Origin: Seison nebaliae
Taxonomy: Eukaryota > Rotifera > Pararotatoria > Seisonacea > Seisonidae
Assembly: GCA_023231475.1 (NCBI GenBank)
Contig: JALJEE010001312.1
Span: 1 to 64,000 of the forward strand
Direction: 5' to 3'
DNA: 64,000 nt
Shown one piece after another: positions 37,389-49,966 of this stretch. The position numbers were made by a program, and so were the translations under genes. Under the pieces are notes generated by a model. That model was given only the letters and a program-made list of their open reading frames with translations, searched no databases and was not told the origin of the DNA. The first letter of the stretch is position 1. The number at the start of each line of letters is the position of its first letter.

Positions 37389-37950
37389 TTAACATTGCAG
37401 AAATTCCGGAAACGGAAACGGCGATGTCAAAATGTTTTCCGACAACGAGAGATACTTCTCAAGCAGAACCCCCGGAAAAAGAGGTAGTTCTACAATGGAA
37501 AACATCAGAACTCTGCAAAAAGGTCTAGGATGACCGAGTAAGATTCGAATGCACCGATTATACGCTTTGTCTAAGGAGTCTATGGATTTATTGGAAATAC
37601 CAGGGCTGCTTGGAGTCCATAGAAACCGCAACAGAAGGTAAAGAACAATTTTATCTTCAATTTGAGAGGGAGATATTTACATCTATGATGAAAGGAGTAG
37701 AAGCTTCTTATGAATTTACGACAAATGCTGTCAACAAACGAAGAACTTCTTTTCCTTTTATCGATCTTTACCGAATCAAACTCGTTCGATGCATCCAGAT
37801 GAATGTAATATTTCCGAATATCTATGTTTTACAATTTTTCCATGATCTTAATGAGACAATTGGAAACACAAATCGGACGGAATGATTCGACCTCATTTTG
37901 ATTTTTTTTCTGATTCTTGGGAACTGGTACCACTAAGAATGATCGTATAT
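37389..37950 (-). mobile_element. LINE (non-LTR retrotransposon) reverse-transcriptase remnant
   Basis: Three blocks lie in order on the minus strand. Near 37840-37935: VVPVPKNQ and then ESFRPICVSNCLIKIMEKL, matching the RT motif 'iPKp.k....yRPIsl.....Ki.EKl'. Near 37770-37800: LDASNEFDSVK, matching 'lDl.kAFDsV'. Near 37530-37580: LDKAYNRCIRILLGHPR, matching the segment after the RT core (LQN.ALRiilG.pR). The central RT region with the F/YADD motif is missing between the second and third blocks, and frames change between blocks. The element is therefore an internally deleted, dead copy of a Jockey/CR1/R1-like LINE. The endonuclease, 5' end and 3' tail are not seen. Confidence 0.75.
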
Positions 37951-39318
37951 CCTATATGATTATTTTTCTTTCTTCAACATGAATATAATCAAAAATACTG
38001 AATACAATTTAGAATATTTAAAATGAATTATCTGAAATAGGAAAGAGGAAATAAAAAAATTTAATTTCATTTTAAAATTTTGGTGGAAATTTTATGAAAT
38101 CTCGAAACTTTAATTTCCTGTTCTACAGGTTTATTCTACTCGTTGTACTGACTCAAGGGAATTACGATTTAGCGAATTTTTGAATGTTCATTTTCATGAG
38201 AATTATGAGAAGGGGACACGTTTGAATCAATATTGAGAAGATATTTGAATTCCATGTGGAGATAGAATGGAACGACACGAGACAAGAAGATCGATAGTAG
38301 TAGCAGTTGATTAGGGAATTTTATGAATATTAACAGATGCTTTATTTAGAATGGGAATATTAGAGAGAATTGGAGGAATTATTTGTCGGATAACTAGATG
38401 ATTTATTATGAAAAGGGCAAACTGAAGGAGAGAATGGAAGCAATATAACTTATTTTCCATTTAATCGTCCAACAACTCAAAGTGCAACCGGCAGAGATGA
38501 TGGATACGATATTGATGAATATGATTGAGAGTTTCAAATAAAATTCCTACCTTTCATTTGACTGTGTGGGGAAGAAACATTGTTGTCAATAAGTATTCAA
38601 ATGGAAGAATTACATGAAAATGGTAGTTCTTTCCATTCATTGGGGATTTTCTATCGTTATATCATTCTCATGATGTAAATGTCATACTAAATTAAATGTA
38701 ATTGATGAACGAAGCGACAATTGAACGAAATTCAACATTAAAAATTCTTTATATTATATCCAGACCCAATTTATTTATTTTGACGAATCGTTATCGTATA
38801 ATTGCCATGTACCGTTCCAACGGTGATTATTATTAGCGATATCACAACTATTTCTCGTTCATTGGTAGAGGAAATCTGAGAGAAATTTTGTTTTTCCCAA
38901 TTTTCAAAAAGAGGAGAAAATCCTTAATTATGATAATACTGATAAGATTCCCGTTAGAATTCCTTCATTGACATTCAATTCTCATTTATGACTAATTATG
39001 GAGTGAGGTGGTTCCTCCAAATTGCATGCTATCGCCCAAAATTGGGATCATCATATTCTTCATCATCTTTTCTATTTATCTTCACCTTCTCCATCGAATT
39101 ACGTATTCATTCGGTCGATTATAATGTAATTGACTGAAAGTTTTCAATTTGATTTCCATCTTAAATGAAACTGATGATAATTCTAATTTTTTAATTGGGA
39201 ATTTTAGTTTCGAATAACATCATATTCTAATCGGATTTGTGTCAAATATCATTATAATTTCATTATTTTATTCTCATACGAAAAATATGAGAAAATTCTT
39301 TCAAATTCTTTTCTACAT

Positions 39319-39351
39319 ATTATTATTATTATTATTATTTATTGCTCACAA
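39319..39351. repeat. (ATT)n microsatellite with a conserved flank, copy 2
   Basis: Matches 29401-29433 at 32 of 33 positions, including the non-microsatellite tail tttatt(g/a)ctcacaa. Flanking sequences differ, so this is a dispersed repeat, not a segmental duplication. Confidence 0.75.
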
Positions 39352-40890
39352 CATATTGAGAATTGAATGAGGAAATATTCGGTCGAATATGAAAATATGA
39401 ATGAAATCAATGGGAATCAACTGTAATAAATAATATATATTTAAAATTAATTTGATTCACATTTTGAATGAAATGAACTTGAAATGTTGATAACTGTTTG
39501 AGGTAAGAACGGTATCATGTCATGTAGATATATTCGTCGAATGAAGTAAAGAAATTTAGTTCATTAAATTGTTGGTGGAGAATTGTCGTAATCGATTGTC
39601 TATTTGATTGATGGAAGTGGCGATTCTTCAGACGTTTTAAGGGAATATTAATTAATTATTTTAAAGAAAAAAAGGAAACAGTTTCGCTGATAAGTTCATT
39701 TAGTTGGAGATGTGAATGACGGCATGTTAATCGACTATTGTGATAATTATCTGTAGGCGATCGTGCAGAACTTGTGAAGAGGAATATTTGAAGGGGAAAC
39801 CAATCACCATAATATGGATGTCATAATTCTATTATAATTTGTTGACATTAAATGTTCAGGAAAGAAACGAACAATATTAGACAAATTTTATGAATGAGAA
39901 AAAAAACAATTTCTCCAATTGCCAATTGTTGGCGGGTTGTGGAAACGATTTCCCCGAATAATTGCTTCAATAAAAATTCATGAAATTTCCAATTTTCTAA
40001 AAAGAGGTTGATGGTTAATGATTTCGGGGAGAATGGGATGAGAGGAGTGAGGGGATGGAATTGAATAGAAGAAGAGAATGATTATTGATGATTAATATAA
40101 GTTGGATGCATAAAAGAAAGAAGGAAGATGAAGAATGAGAATAAATTAGTTAAAATTAAGAATCACTAAGTATTTATGTAGTTAATTGAAAAGTGAATGA
40201 GTAGCGAATGAGCAAGAGGGGGTGGGCAGGCAAGAAAGGCGCTTATCCCCATTTCGTCTTCATTTTAAATTGTTTAGAGAAGAAGGAAAACAATTTGTCC
40301 TCTCGGCGAGCATATGTGAAAGAAACCGTCAAATTGAACAAAATCCCTGGTCAATTGTAAGGAAACAAATTAAAGAAAGAAAAGAAAAATTTTCGTTCTT
40401 TTTTTTTTGTGAGAAAGAATGAGTATAAAGTGCAACAATCGAAAATCTGCTTTCAACAACAATAAATGGACACCACGACATCAGGATTTAAAATAATTCT
40501 TCCATTCTACATATATGTTCGATATATGCGCAGTTAGAACAATCGATAATAATAAGAAGGAGGAATTCTTTATTGAGAACTATCCGATATTATAACAATT
40601 ATTTTGGGAGGGAAATGAAAGTCGCTAGTTAGTTAGTTAGTTGTTAGGTATGTGCAGATATGTCCCATCGAATAGTTCATGTTCCAATTCAATTTTCTTA
40701 TTACAATTCTTGTTTTATTATAGCAATATTCTTCTTATTAGCGTCCTTTCCATCGACATCGACAGATTCCGCATAGAATAAGTAATGAAGGTAGAAAGTT
40801 CCCTTATCTTTCCTTCTTTCTTCTACTATCATCATACACTTCCATTAATTCCTGCACATCTCCATATATATATACATATCTTCTTCGCCC

Positions 40891-41397
40891 CTACTGGAAT
40901 GATGATAGTTGAGGCAATTTATTAGAGTGAAAGAAGTTGGAATGATCGGGAAGATTCTCGTTAAATTTCATCATTTCCAAATCGAAAATCATCATTTGAA
41001 CTGTGAGTTCATTTAGTCGGGTGATTCCGTCCGGCTGTCTGTGTACCGTAATAATGGTACTAAGTACGCTCTGGGAGAAAGTAAGTGTTGGGGAAATGAT
41101 AATTTTTGTTATTCTTCTAATTGTTATACAAGGCAATTTTTGCACATGGCGAAAGAGGAGATTGTCCCTGACTCTAAGTCCATAAACCGAAAATAACACT
41201 ATATTCTCCTCAAAGATTGTAGTCTCTGTTTTTCTAATTAAAAAGAAGAAGAAGAAGAAAATGTGGCCATTTAACATTTCACGCACGTTCAACATGAACG
41301 AAATATATGTGCAAATTCCCGTGCCGTCTACGTCTATTTGGAAGTGAAAGACTTCCCCGAAATAATGATATTGTCCGAAACGAATTCGCCATAACAA
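40891..41397 (-). CDS. Hypothetical frame, doubtful
   Basis: A 168-codon frame without a good ATG (it opens at TTG; coding-like sequence extends upstream to about 41461). It contains a 47-nt segment with donor gttaaa and a TTC-rich tract ending aattag that would make a normal intron in phase, joining ...LNVREI to KTETTIFEEN. The predicted protein has charged and hydrophobic residues in ordinary proportion (FGEVFHFQIDVDGTGICTYI) but no domain I recognise. It could be an internal exon pair of an unrecognised gene or chance. Confidence 0.2.
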   Translation of the reverse strand: MLWRIRFGQYHYFGEVFHFQIDVDGTGICTYISFMLNVREMLNGHIFFFFFFLIRKTETTIFEENIVLFSVYGLRVRDNLLFRHVQKLPCITIRRITKIIISPTLTFSQSVLSTIITVHRQPDGITRLNELTVQMMIFDLEMMKFNENLPDHSNFFHSNKLPQLSSFQ

Positions 41398-42555
41398 CCG
41401 ATCATTGGATGTTTTTATTTCATCTCGCGGCCAACTGGATCGTACTAGATTGTTCCATTACCCAATTGACTAATGTATCAATTGACTTAAATAAGCAATC
41501 ATCACAAATATGATTATTTTAAGCGGTGATTCGTTTCAATTCTTTTCCTTTTTTTTTCTTCCACCATTTTATTTTCCTGCATTACAAACTGTTTCGTCTT
41601 TTTAGAACCCGAGAATCTGTAGGTCAACAGATCGATGACACTCCTACTCATGTCACGTAAGTGGAAAGTTGAAGGAATTCTTTAAAAATCATTTGAGAAG
41701 TAACTGATTGATCTTGCTATTGTTCTTGTTTCTCTTCTTTTTGTTGTTGTTGTTGAGAATAAATAAAACTTTGTCGATTAGGAGGAATAGCTACTGTATT
41801 AATGTCGATCATACTTCCTCTTGGGCGAATGCATAAACGCTAATTTCGTTGTATGAAGACTTGGCGGAGTCTAATGAATTTCCGTTGTCCTTATGCATGG
41901 TTATGTGCAGTTGCGTACTTAATCAACAATCATTAATCATAATGATCTCCAACGACATTCTCTTGACTATTGACAATGTGCTCGTATTAACTAATAATCA
42001 TTTTCAAATGTATTTTCTCAGAAAACATTTTAAATGTCATTTCCGAAATCCTTTCCTTCACCATTGCTCCCCTCCCGCTGGATTCTCCCTCCCCACTTTC
42101 TCCACATCACATCATTGAGATCGTATCATAAATTCATCGAATCTTTTATTTTAAATAAACATCATTATTTATATTATCCAAATCACTCATTCTCATTCCT
42201 TATCATTTCTATTCTTTCTCTTCTTTTTTATTTAACTTTCTTCGTCTTGCATCATTTCACCTTCTCCTCTACAATCGCCCAATATCTCTATATTTGTTTC
42301 ACAGTTGTCGATTGTCCACCTTCCCAATCAAAAAGACGAATAGAATAAACAAAGCTAAATAAATTTTAACAGGAATAACCATCGTTCATGATGTATATGT
42401 GTGAGGAGGAGAAACAAAAAAAACATTCTCCAAATCTAATAAATTTTTCAATTACTTCTAATTAGATTGTATTTGGAGTCATGATATCGACCAGTTCCAA
42501 GTAGCTTATGATCGAATATAATATATTCATCACTCCACCATTGTGACATGACGTA

Positions 42556-45500
42556 ATGCCAACGAATCAACGTGGTTTACTTGCCCCACAAAATACTTTT
42601 CTCGAAACTATCATCCGTCGCAGTAATGGAAGTTGTTCGTCATTTTCCCTCTCATTTCATATTTCTCAATATTTATAGGTAATGCATTCATCTTGTCAAA
42701 TGCTTCCATTTTCGAACATCCCATTGTCTACGTCAGTAATGGATTCATCGAAATGAGCGGTTATTGTAAATCGGATCTGATGCAGAAACCATCAAACTGC
42801 TCATTCATGTACGGTGAATCGACAAGCGATGTAACGAAGAAAGAAATCGTCAAAGCATTCGAGGATGTGTTTGCTGCTCAATTTGAAATTGTTCTATATA
42901 AAAAGAATGGTTAAAATTTTTAAGCTTAATCGGAACCATATAACGGTCAACCCTTTCAGCTTCTCCTTTTTGGGTAACGATGCACTTCGCGCCAATTACG
43001 AACGAAGATGATGTTGTTGTATTATTTCTGATCGGTTTCGTGGATATAACCGCTCTCAAATGTCCTATCGAAGATTCAACTACAACAAAAGGTTTTTAAT
43101 TTATCGAAATAAAAAAAATTACCATAATTTATTCAAAAAAACTATTTACAGCGAGTAAATTTGTTCGTTTAGCGAAAAGTGTAACAAGAAAACCGAAATC
43201 GACATCAGCCGAAGTCAAAGAAGCTGACGTGAATCGAATTGAGACACCTGAAATCCCGCCGTCTCCGGCTAGTAATCCAAATGAAGAGATTCTGCAAAGT
43301 GATGAAAACTATTTTAAGAATGTTCTTCGAACTTCGTTCAAACGATTCCAACGATCGCCAACTGACATTAGTCGAGCAGCGAATTCGAATGATAAAGTTG
43401 ATGAACAGATGACAACTGTAAATGTGTCGGAGACGGAACATGAAATGAGAGACGGTAAATTTTCTAATCTTTGTCAATGTTGTCGAAGGAAGAAGATTAA
43501 TAAGAAAATTGAATTAAGTGAACATCATGGAAATTCGAATAATTTTGGATTTAACTCACAAACTAAAGAACCGCATTCTAACCGGTCCAGTATGAACACG
43601 TTGAATCCAAATGATTTAAATAAACACAATACGTCTCGAAGGAATTCCTCATTAATTGATAGTAATATTCCATCGATTATGAACGCCATTTCCAGTACGG
43701 AACCGATCGAGTTCAATAAATTAACAAATAAAAAGAATGTGAATGTGAAGAATCGTCTTCAAAGTGCCATGAAAGGATTGATAAAACCATCACAATTGGC
43801 TCAAGTTCATCATTCACTTTTGTTTCTTTTATTCAGTTCTTTTTTTTATTCAGATGTTTAATTTGAGTTCAGATGTCCTTCCACAATATCGACAGGAAGC
43901 ACCAAAAACTCCTCCTCATATCATTCTCCATTATTCATTATTCAAAAGTATTTGGGATTGGATCATTCTACTACTCACATTCTACACGGCATTATTCGTT
44001 CCTTATAATGTGGCATTCAATTCGAAGACGTTGGATGATATCGCCATTCTAGTCATCGATTCAACGGTGGATGTGATATTTGTGATTGATATCATATTGA
44101 ATTTCCACACAACATTTGTCGGTCTTACATTAATCTTTAAATTTTCATTCATCTTCACTTTTTTCAGGAACTAACGGAGAAGTGATCAGTGATCCGAAAA
44201 TGATACGAATCAATTATTTGAAATCCTGGTTCATTATCGATTTGTTAAGTTGTTTGCCATATGACGTATTCAACGCATTCCAACATGTACAAGATGTTAA
44301 TTTATTAAACTTAAATAATTGAATTAATTTAATTGACATTAATTTCATTTTTTCAGAATATTTCACGATTATTCTCCTCATTGAAAGTCGTACGATTATT
44401 GAGGTTGGGTCGAGTAGCTCGAAAACTTGACCAATATTTGGAATATGGTGCTGCTGTTCTCCTACTACTTATTTGTCTATTTTTATTGATTGCACACTGG
44501 TTCGCATGTATCTGGTACACGATCGGATATTATGATACACATGTTCGATTTCCATAACATGATTTTCATAAAACCATAAAATTTCCATACAGACGAACGG
44601 TTTGAAATATTCGTGGATTTATCAATTGTCATTATTAATCGCTTGTAATGGCGGTGGCAATTGTAAGGTGTCTGATGATGGATTGATTCATATCAATAAT
44701 GGAACTCAAGTTAATTTTTAAATTTGAAATTTTATTTTGAAAATATTGAACAGATTCCTCCGTTGCCATCGAACGCGGAAGCGTATATCACTTCACTTTA
44801 TTTTACCATGACATCATTGGTAACGATTGGTTTTGGAAATGTGGCAGCTAATACGATTGCTGAGAAGATCTTTTGTATTTGTATGATGATGATTGGATGT
44901 TAAATTTATTTTTTCATTTTCATTCTAAAAAACCGTTCTTTTTTAAGCATTGATGTATGCTACTATTTTTGGTAATGTGACAACGATCATCGCCCAAATG
45001 TATTCATCAACTCAACGATATCATGAAATTCTGAAGGATGTTCGACGATTTATGAAATTGCACAATATGCCCAAACAATTGACGGAACGTGTGCTAGATT
45101 ATGTCGTTTCGTCTTGGGCTTTGACAAAGGGAATCGATTCCTCCAAAGTACTCACTTATTGTCCCAAAGATATGAAAGCGGATATTTGTGTTCAATTGAA
45201 TCGACAGGTATTCAATGAACATGCCGCTTTCCGATTAGCCAGTGAGGGTTGTCTGAGAAGCTTAGCCATCCATTTTGAAATGGTACATACCGCTCCAGGT
45301 GATATGTTGTACCATTCCGGTGAATCAATCGATGGTTTAAGTTTCATCATTTCCGGCTCATTAGAAGTCATCCAAGACGATGAAGTTGTTGCAATATTAA
45401 GTTATTATTTTATTGGAGAAATATTAATAATTAAAATAATAAATTTCATTCATTAAGCCAAAGGAGATATTTTAGGAGATTTATTTTGGAAGGAATCCAT

Positions 45501-47497
45501 TCAAGGATTAGCAGCTGCACATGTTCGTGCATTAACTTATTGTGATATTCATATGATAAAGAGAGAGAAATTGATGGAAGTTCTCAACTTCTATCACGCT
45601 TTCGCCAATTCGTTCGGTAGAAATATTAAACTCACTTACAATCTACGTCATCGAGTTAGAAAATTTAAAAAATAAATTTAGTTTGAAAATATTTATTTTT
45701 TCATCATTTGTAGCTCGTTTTCCGAAAAGTGGCTGATGTGAAACGTGAAAGAGAATTGGAGTCTGCAGGAGCTCTGGCCAACATCTCTGAATTATCCGAT
45801 GATCATCCGGTAAGGAAATTGATGTTCAAATTCCGTAAAGTTTTCTTTAATTTAATTAAAAATTTTAATTTGTGATTTTAAAATTATCATTCTTTCCAAG
45901 CACGAACATTTGGATAAGAGCGATGATGAAATTAAAGATGATTCTTTGAGTGATATTCAATCAGGAGAAGATGAATTAAGTTTGCCATTTAATTAAATAA
46001 TAAATGATCGTAAATGGGATTTAGTGGACACGATCACACCAGTGAAGAATGCGAAACAAATGAAGGAATTATTCAAACCGAAATCATCCTTATGGAACAA
46101 ACATTTATTCCATAAAAGTTTTCAAAAAATTTTTAAAGATTTTTTTTCATTTTCAAATTCTCATCAAAAAAGATGATGGAGAAAAGAATGTGAAGGAGAC
46201 GTCATTTGTTCAAAAGGAACAAATAAAATTGGAGAATAACTCAGAGATCGTTCAAGAGATTAAAAACACTCCGGAGAAAACTTTAGTGACTTATGATATT
46301 TTAGTGAAGGTGTTGAAAGAATTTCATCCGGAGGGCGGACGAACATGTCATGGAAATGAATCGAATTCATTTGAAAAAAAATTCTCATCAGAGATGGTAG
46401 ATATCAAAGATAAATTAGCACAAATTGATGTGTGTTTAAATGAATTGATTCAAATTATGAATACGATGCAAATGGATCGATTCAATGGATTGACGGTAGA
46501 GAGTGTAAATGAAAGGAAATCGGCTGATTATCATGGACATGAAACAGATACAAATAACAATACCGGTTTAATGATGATGACGGCGTTGAATGCGAATAAT
46601 GGAAATGAAGGAATACTTTCTCACCATCATCATCACCATCACAAATCTCAGATAGATAATGGATTGCAATTGAAAGCAATTCGAGTAAAGAGGAAAGGAA
46701 TGTTCAAATCTCCAATTGATGATCATGAAGATGATTCGACGTCACATAAAATTGCATCTTTTTTCAAATTCGGACGATCAATTTCGGCGAAGAATTCCGA
46801 GGCACTTCTTGTCGCTCAAAACTCTCAATTGAAGCTTCAAGAGGAGACTAATTCAAGACAAACGATCAAAGAACGAAAGAAGAAGGAGAGACATCGTGTC
46901 AAGTTGTCTCGATCTGATGTTGCCAATTCTTCAACAGTGAGTAATTATGCTGATATAAATTCATCGGAATCGACGATTAATATAAAGAAACAAAAAGATA
47001 TTGTTGAGCCTCCTACTAACAATAATTCTTTCAATAATAATAATTCGATAAAGAAAAAAAATCGAAAAAGAATAAAACAAAAAATGACAATTACTGAATC
47101 GACAAGTAAAGTTCCGTTAATTATGAAATCCATGTCATCATCAACACCATCATTAATATCAATGAATGTTTCCCATTCAACTGATCAACACACTCACTCC
47201 ATCGATCATAAACGATCAGATAAACCTCTCGTCATATCACCACGTCATCTTCGCGTCTCTCACATTTTCGATGAGACGACAAATAGCAAAAAATCTTCTT
47301 TTTCTAAATCATCATTTCAACATTTACCCGAACTCAATTTGCCAACAACCAGCAACGAATTTTCAAATGATACAATGACTTTCCAATATTCGGATGAGAA
47401 GAGAAACACAATTAACTTACCCAAATTAGAGAAGTCCAAACATTCGACAGATAAACATCAGAATAAACAACAATTTGATAATTCACGAAAATTTTAG
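42556..47497 (+). CDS. eag: EAG-type voltage-gated potassium channel (KCNH1/5 family, eag/egl-2)
   Basis: Fifteen exons: 42556-42622, 42679-42909, 42960-43091, 43152-43804, 43854-44121, 44168-44295, 44357-44542, 44593-44709, 44754-44898, 44948-45400, 45458-45654, 45714-45839, 45901-45979, 46025-46117 and 46173-47497. The model closes at 1399 residues. In order: PAS cap [22 protein letters not shown] domain ([22 protein letters not shown]); a long linker; [20 protein letters not shown] leading into S1; S2-S3 [20 protein letters not shown]4 [20 protein letters not shown]; pore [13 protein letters not shown]-linker; cyclic-nucleotide-binding homology domain ([33 protein letters not shown]); and a tetramerising helix near [20 protein letters not shown]. 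The protein is a plasma-membrane delayed-rectifier K+ channel controlling excitability. The order and spacing match Drosophila Eag rather than Erg or Elk. Oddities: a roughly 215-residue exon 4 linker with a Cys-rich patch (LCQCCRRKK), the filter written TIGFGN where Eag has SVGFGN or CVGFGN, and a 400-residue low-complexity tail with a poly-His run. Confidence 0.95.
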
Positions 47498-48068
47498 TTT
47501 AATTCCATCAACCGGTTTCCGAGATTTCCTAAAAAAGATTTCCTAAAACAATTTGTACATAACAACTCGATGCAAATTTCCGAAAGAAATTTTTCTTTCA
47601 CGAATTTTCTTTATCAAACTAAATTTTTTCTTTTTCTTGAACATAATTTTTTGTTCAAATGAAATCTGACCCAAATCTTTACATAATTTCCTTATCAGTT
47701 TCTGAATGACTCTATTAAATTTATTCAACATTTCTTCTTTTCTTTCAATTCATTCAATCGGAAAATTGTATTTTCAACTGTCTTTGTCGAGCTCGAATCG
47801 ATTCTTTTGTGTTTTGGACAAATTCCTCTTTGTCAATGACATAGATGATAAATAATGGAAATTAACGATCTCATCATCAGTTTTGAGAGAGAAGAAAAGA
47901 TGAGAAACAAAAGGAAATCATTCAAGGAATATTCCAATTACATAAGAGACGAACGATAGTAAGGAATGGTTCATTTAAGAAAAAAACAGTTCTCATCATA
48001 ATCTTCTCATCTGAAATTATTTTAGAGTTTTTAATTTCGTCATTTTCAAAAATTGTTCGTAGAATAAA
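47498..48068. other. Short intergenic gap
   Basis: About 570 bp between the channel stop codon and the small secreted-peptide gene. AT-rich. A 62-codon minus-strand frame (47543-47731) is Lys-rich with no features. Confidence 0.55.
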
Positions 48069-48372
48069 ATGAAATTTTCAATTTACATTTTAACCGTTTT
48101 CCTTCTCGTCGTTCTGTTGGTGGGGAAGAGTGAAGAGAAATCAGCCAACTATCTTTCGGAACGAGATGATATCGGTTAAATTTTTAATTTTCCTCAATTT
48201 TTTTTAAAATATTTTTCTTTCAGATAATGGAAATCCTGATTCTTTCCTTCATGATGGAAATCGTCGAAAACGTTTCCTGTTCGGTAGTGCGCGTGAAGAG
48301 GCAGATGAATTACGTGAAGAATTGAATGAGGACAAGGTCGAATTCAACGAGGAACGAGTAGGAAAGAAATAA
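48069..48372 (+). CDS. Small secreted peptide precursor (two exons)
   Basis: Exons 48069-48174 and 48224-48372 are joined across a 49-nt GT-AG intron (donor gttaaa, acceptor ctttcag), giving 84 residues. The N-terminus MKFSIYILTVFLLVVLLVG is a textbook signal peptide. A polar pro-segment (SEEKSANYLSERDDIDNGNP...) ends in R-R-K-R, a furin/convertase site. What follows is FLFGSAREEADELREELNED and a further acidic helical stretch, ending E-E-R-V-G-K-K at the stop. Gly-Lys-Lys at the end is the usual amidation signal, so a single ~29-residue amidated helical peptide starting FLFG is predicted. A peptide hormone, neuropeptide or antimicrobial peptide would all fit; net acidity argues against the last. 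A poly(A) signal (aataaa) lies about 100 bp downstream. Family not recognised. Confidence 0.75.
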
Positions 48373-48489
48373 AGAAGAATTTATGTTTTTCTGGAGAGAA
48401 GTGACATTTGATTCTGAATAGAAATCGATGAAAATTTAAATTATTATTATTTCATTATTTTTGTCTTTGCAATAAACTTTTCTTTCTTC

Positions 48490-49966
48490 TCATACTTTCG
48501 GTTCTTTCCATTGAATTGTTTTCAAATCAATTCCTTCTTGAACCATCTCCCATAATGGACTTTAATTACAAAAAAAATAATTGAAAATTGAAAAATATTT
48601 AAAATTATTTTTAAAAGAAAAATATTTAAAAATATTTTTAAAAGAAAAATTTTAACCTCATTTCTCTTAATCGTTTGACATGATAAATTATTTTATTCGC
48701 TGTAAATTCTATATCGGCTTCTGTTGTATATTTGTCGATACCGAATCGAATTGAAGAATGAGCTAAATCTTCATCTTGTCCTAATGCTCTCAATACATAT
48801 GATGGTTCAAGAGATGCACTTGTACATGCCGAACCGGAAGAAAGAGCGATATCTTTCAATGCCATCAATAATGATTCGCCTTCGACATAAGCGAAAGAAA
48901 GGTTAATACAACCGGGATAAGTATGTTCAATTGATCCATTTCGATAAACATGACTCAAATTTTTCGTAAGAATATCTAGAAGTAAATTGGACAAATTTCG
49001 AATTCTTTTCAAATATTTTTCTTTATTTTCTTCACATAATCGTCCCGCTTCTCCCATTCCAACAATTAATGGAGTTGGTAATGTACCTGAACGTAAACCA
49101 CGTTCTTGACCTCCTCCTGAAATTTGTGGTATTAATCGAACTCGAGGACGTCGACGAACATAAAGAGCACCGACTCCTTTTGGTCCATAAAATTTATGGG
49201 AACTGATCGACATCAAATCGATATTCATTGAAGAGACATTAATTGGAATCTTTCCAAATGCTTGAGCTGCATCTGTATGAAAGAATATTTTATTATTTCG
49301 ACAAATCTCTCCAATCTCATTAATTGGTTGAATGACACCAATCTCATTATTTACCATCATGATGGAAACGGCGATGGTTTCTGAAGAAATAGAATTTTCC
49401 AATTCTTCTAAATTTATTCGACCATCATTCTCCACTGGGAGATATGTTATACGGAAACCTTTCTGCTCTAAATGACGACAACTAGCTAATACACATTTAT
49501 GTTCCGTTTGACAAGTGATCAAATGTCGTTTCTTTTCCGATTGATAAAATTCAGCGATTCCTTTAATGGCTAAATTATTCGATTCAGTTGCACCACTCGT
49601 CCATATGATTTCTTTTGATTCTGCTCCAATTATCGATGAAATTTGCTCTCTTGCTTTCTCTACTGCTGCTTCACTCTCCCAACCATAAGCATGAGTTCTC
49701 GAATGAGCATTTCCATATCTCTCACGGAAATATGGCATCATTTTTTGGATTACTCTCTCATCAACACGAGTAGTGGATTGACTATCTAAATATAATGGAC
49801 GTCCATCTACATTCCCTTTTCGATATGGTGATCGTTCACCACTCTCATCATAATCATCATTCGCTTCATAATCTTTCGGAATTCTGGTGCCATAACATCG
49901 GGATGGAAGACTGAGAGATTTGTGGAGGGAAAAGTTGATAAATCGTTTCAACTTAAATTTATTCAT
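48490..49966 (-). CDS. NFS1: Cysteine desulfurase, mitochondrial (NFS1)
   Basis: Exon 1 48657-49966 and a short last exon 48490-48559 encode 459 residues; the last exon supplies the conserved C-terminus SPLWEMVQEGIDLKTIQW. The enzyme is PLP-dependent and removes sulfur from L-cysteine as a persulfide for Fe-S cluster assembly on ISCU, with ISD11/frataxin partners, in the mitochondrial matrix. Visible: a basic N-terminal presequence (MNKFKLKRFINFSLHKSLSL), PLYLDSQSTTRVDERV, GATESNNLAIKG, the HTDAAQ PLP-contact motif, the Schiff-base lysine in SISSHKFYGPKG, and the mobile catalytic Cys loop SSGSACTSASLEPSYVLRAL. The length matches eukaryotic NFS1 (about 450-460). A frame ending at 48638 reads through the intron; the spliced tail is clearly the conserved one. 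Confidence 0.96.

Larger units (their letters stand above)
37951..42555. other. Largely gene-free; upstream region of the EAG channel gene
   Basis: About 4.6 kb, AT-rich. It contains the second (att)n/flank repeat (39319-39351), tagttagttagttag near 40630, and a weak minus-strand candidate at 40891-41397 listed separately. At 41607-41656 a stretch bounded by tttttag and gtaagt could be a 5' UTR exon of the channel gene (plus strand), since it lies about 900 bp upstream of the start codon; this is unproven. Confidence 0.45.

Noticed and set aside
40222-40422. 66-codon plus-strand frame
   Set aside because: Lys/Arg/Glu/Phe-rich without motif; consistent with chance.
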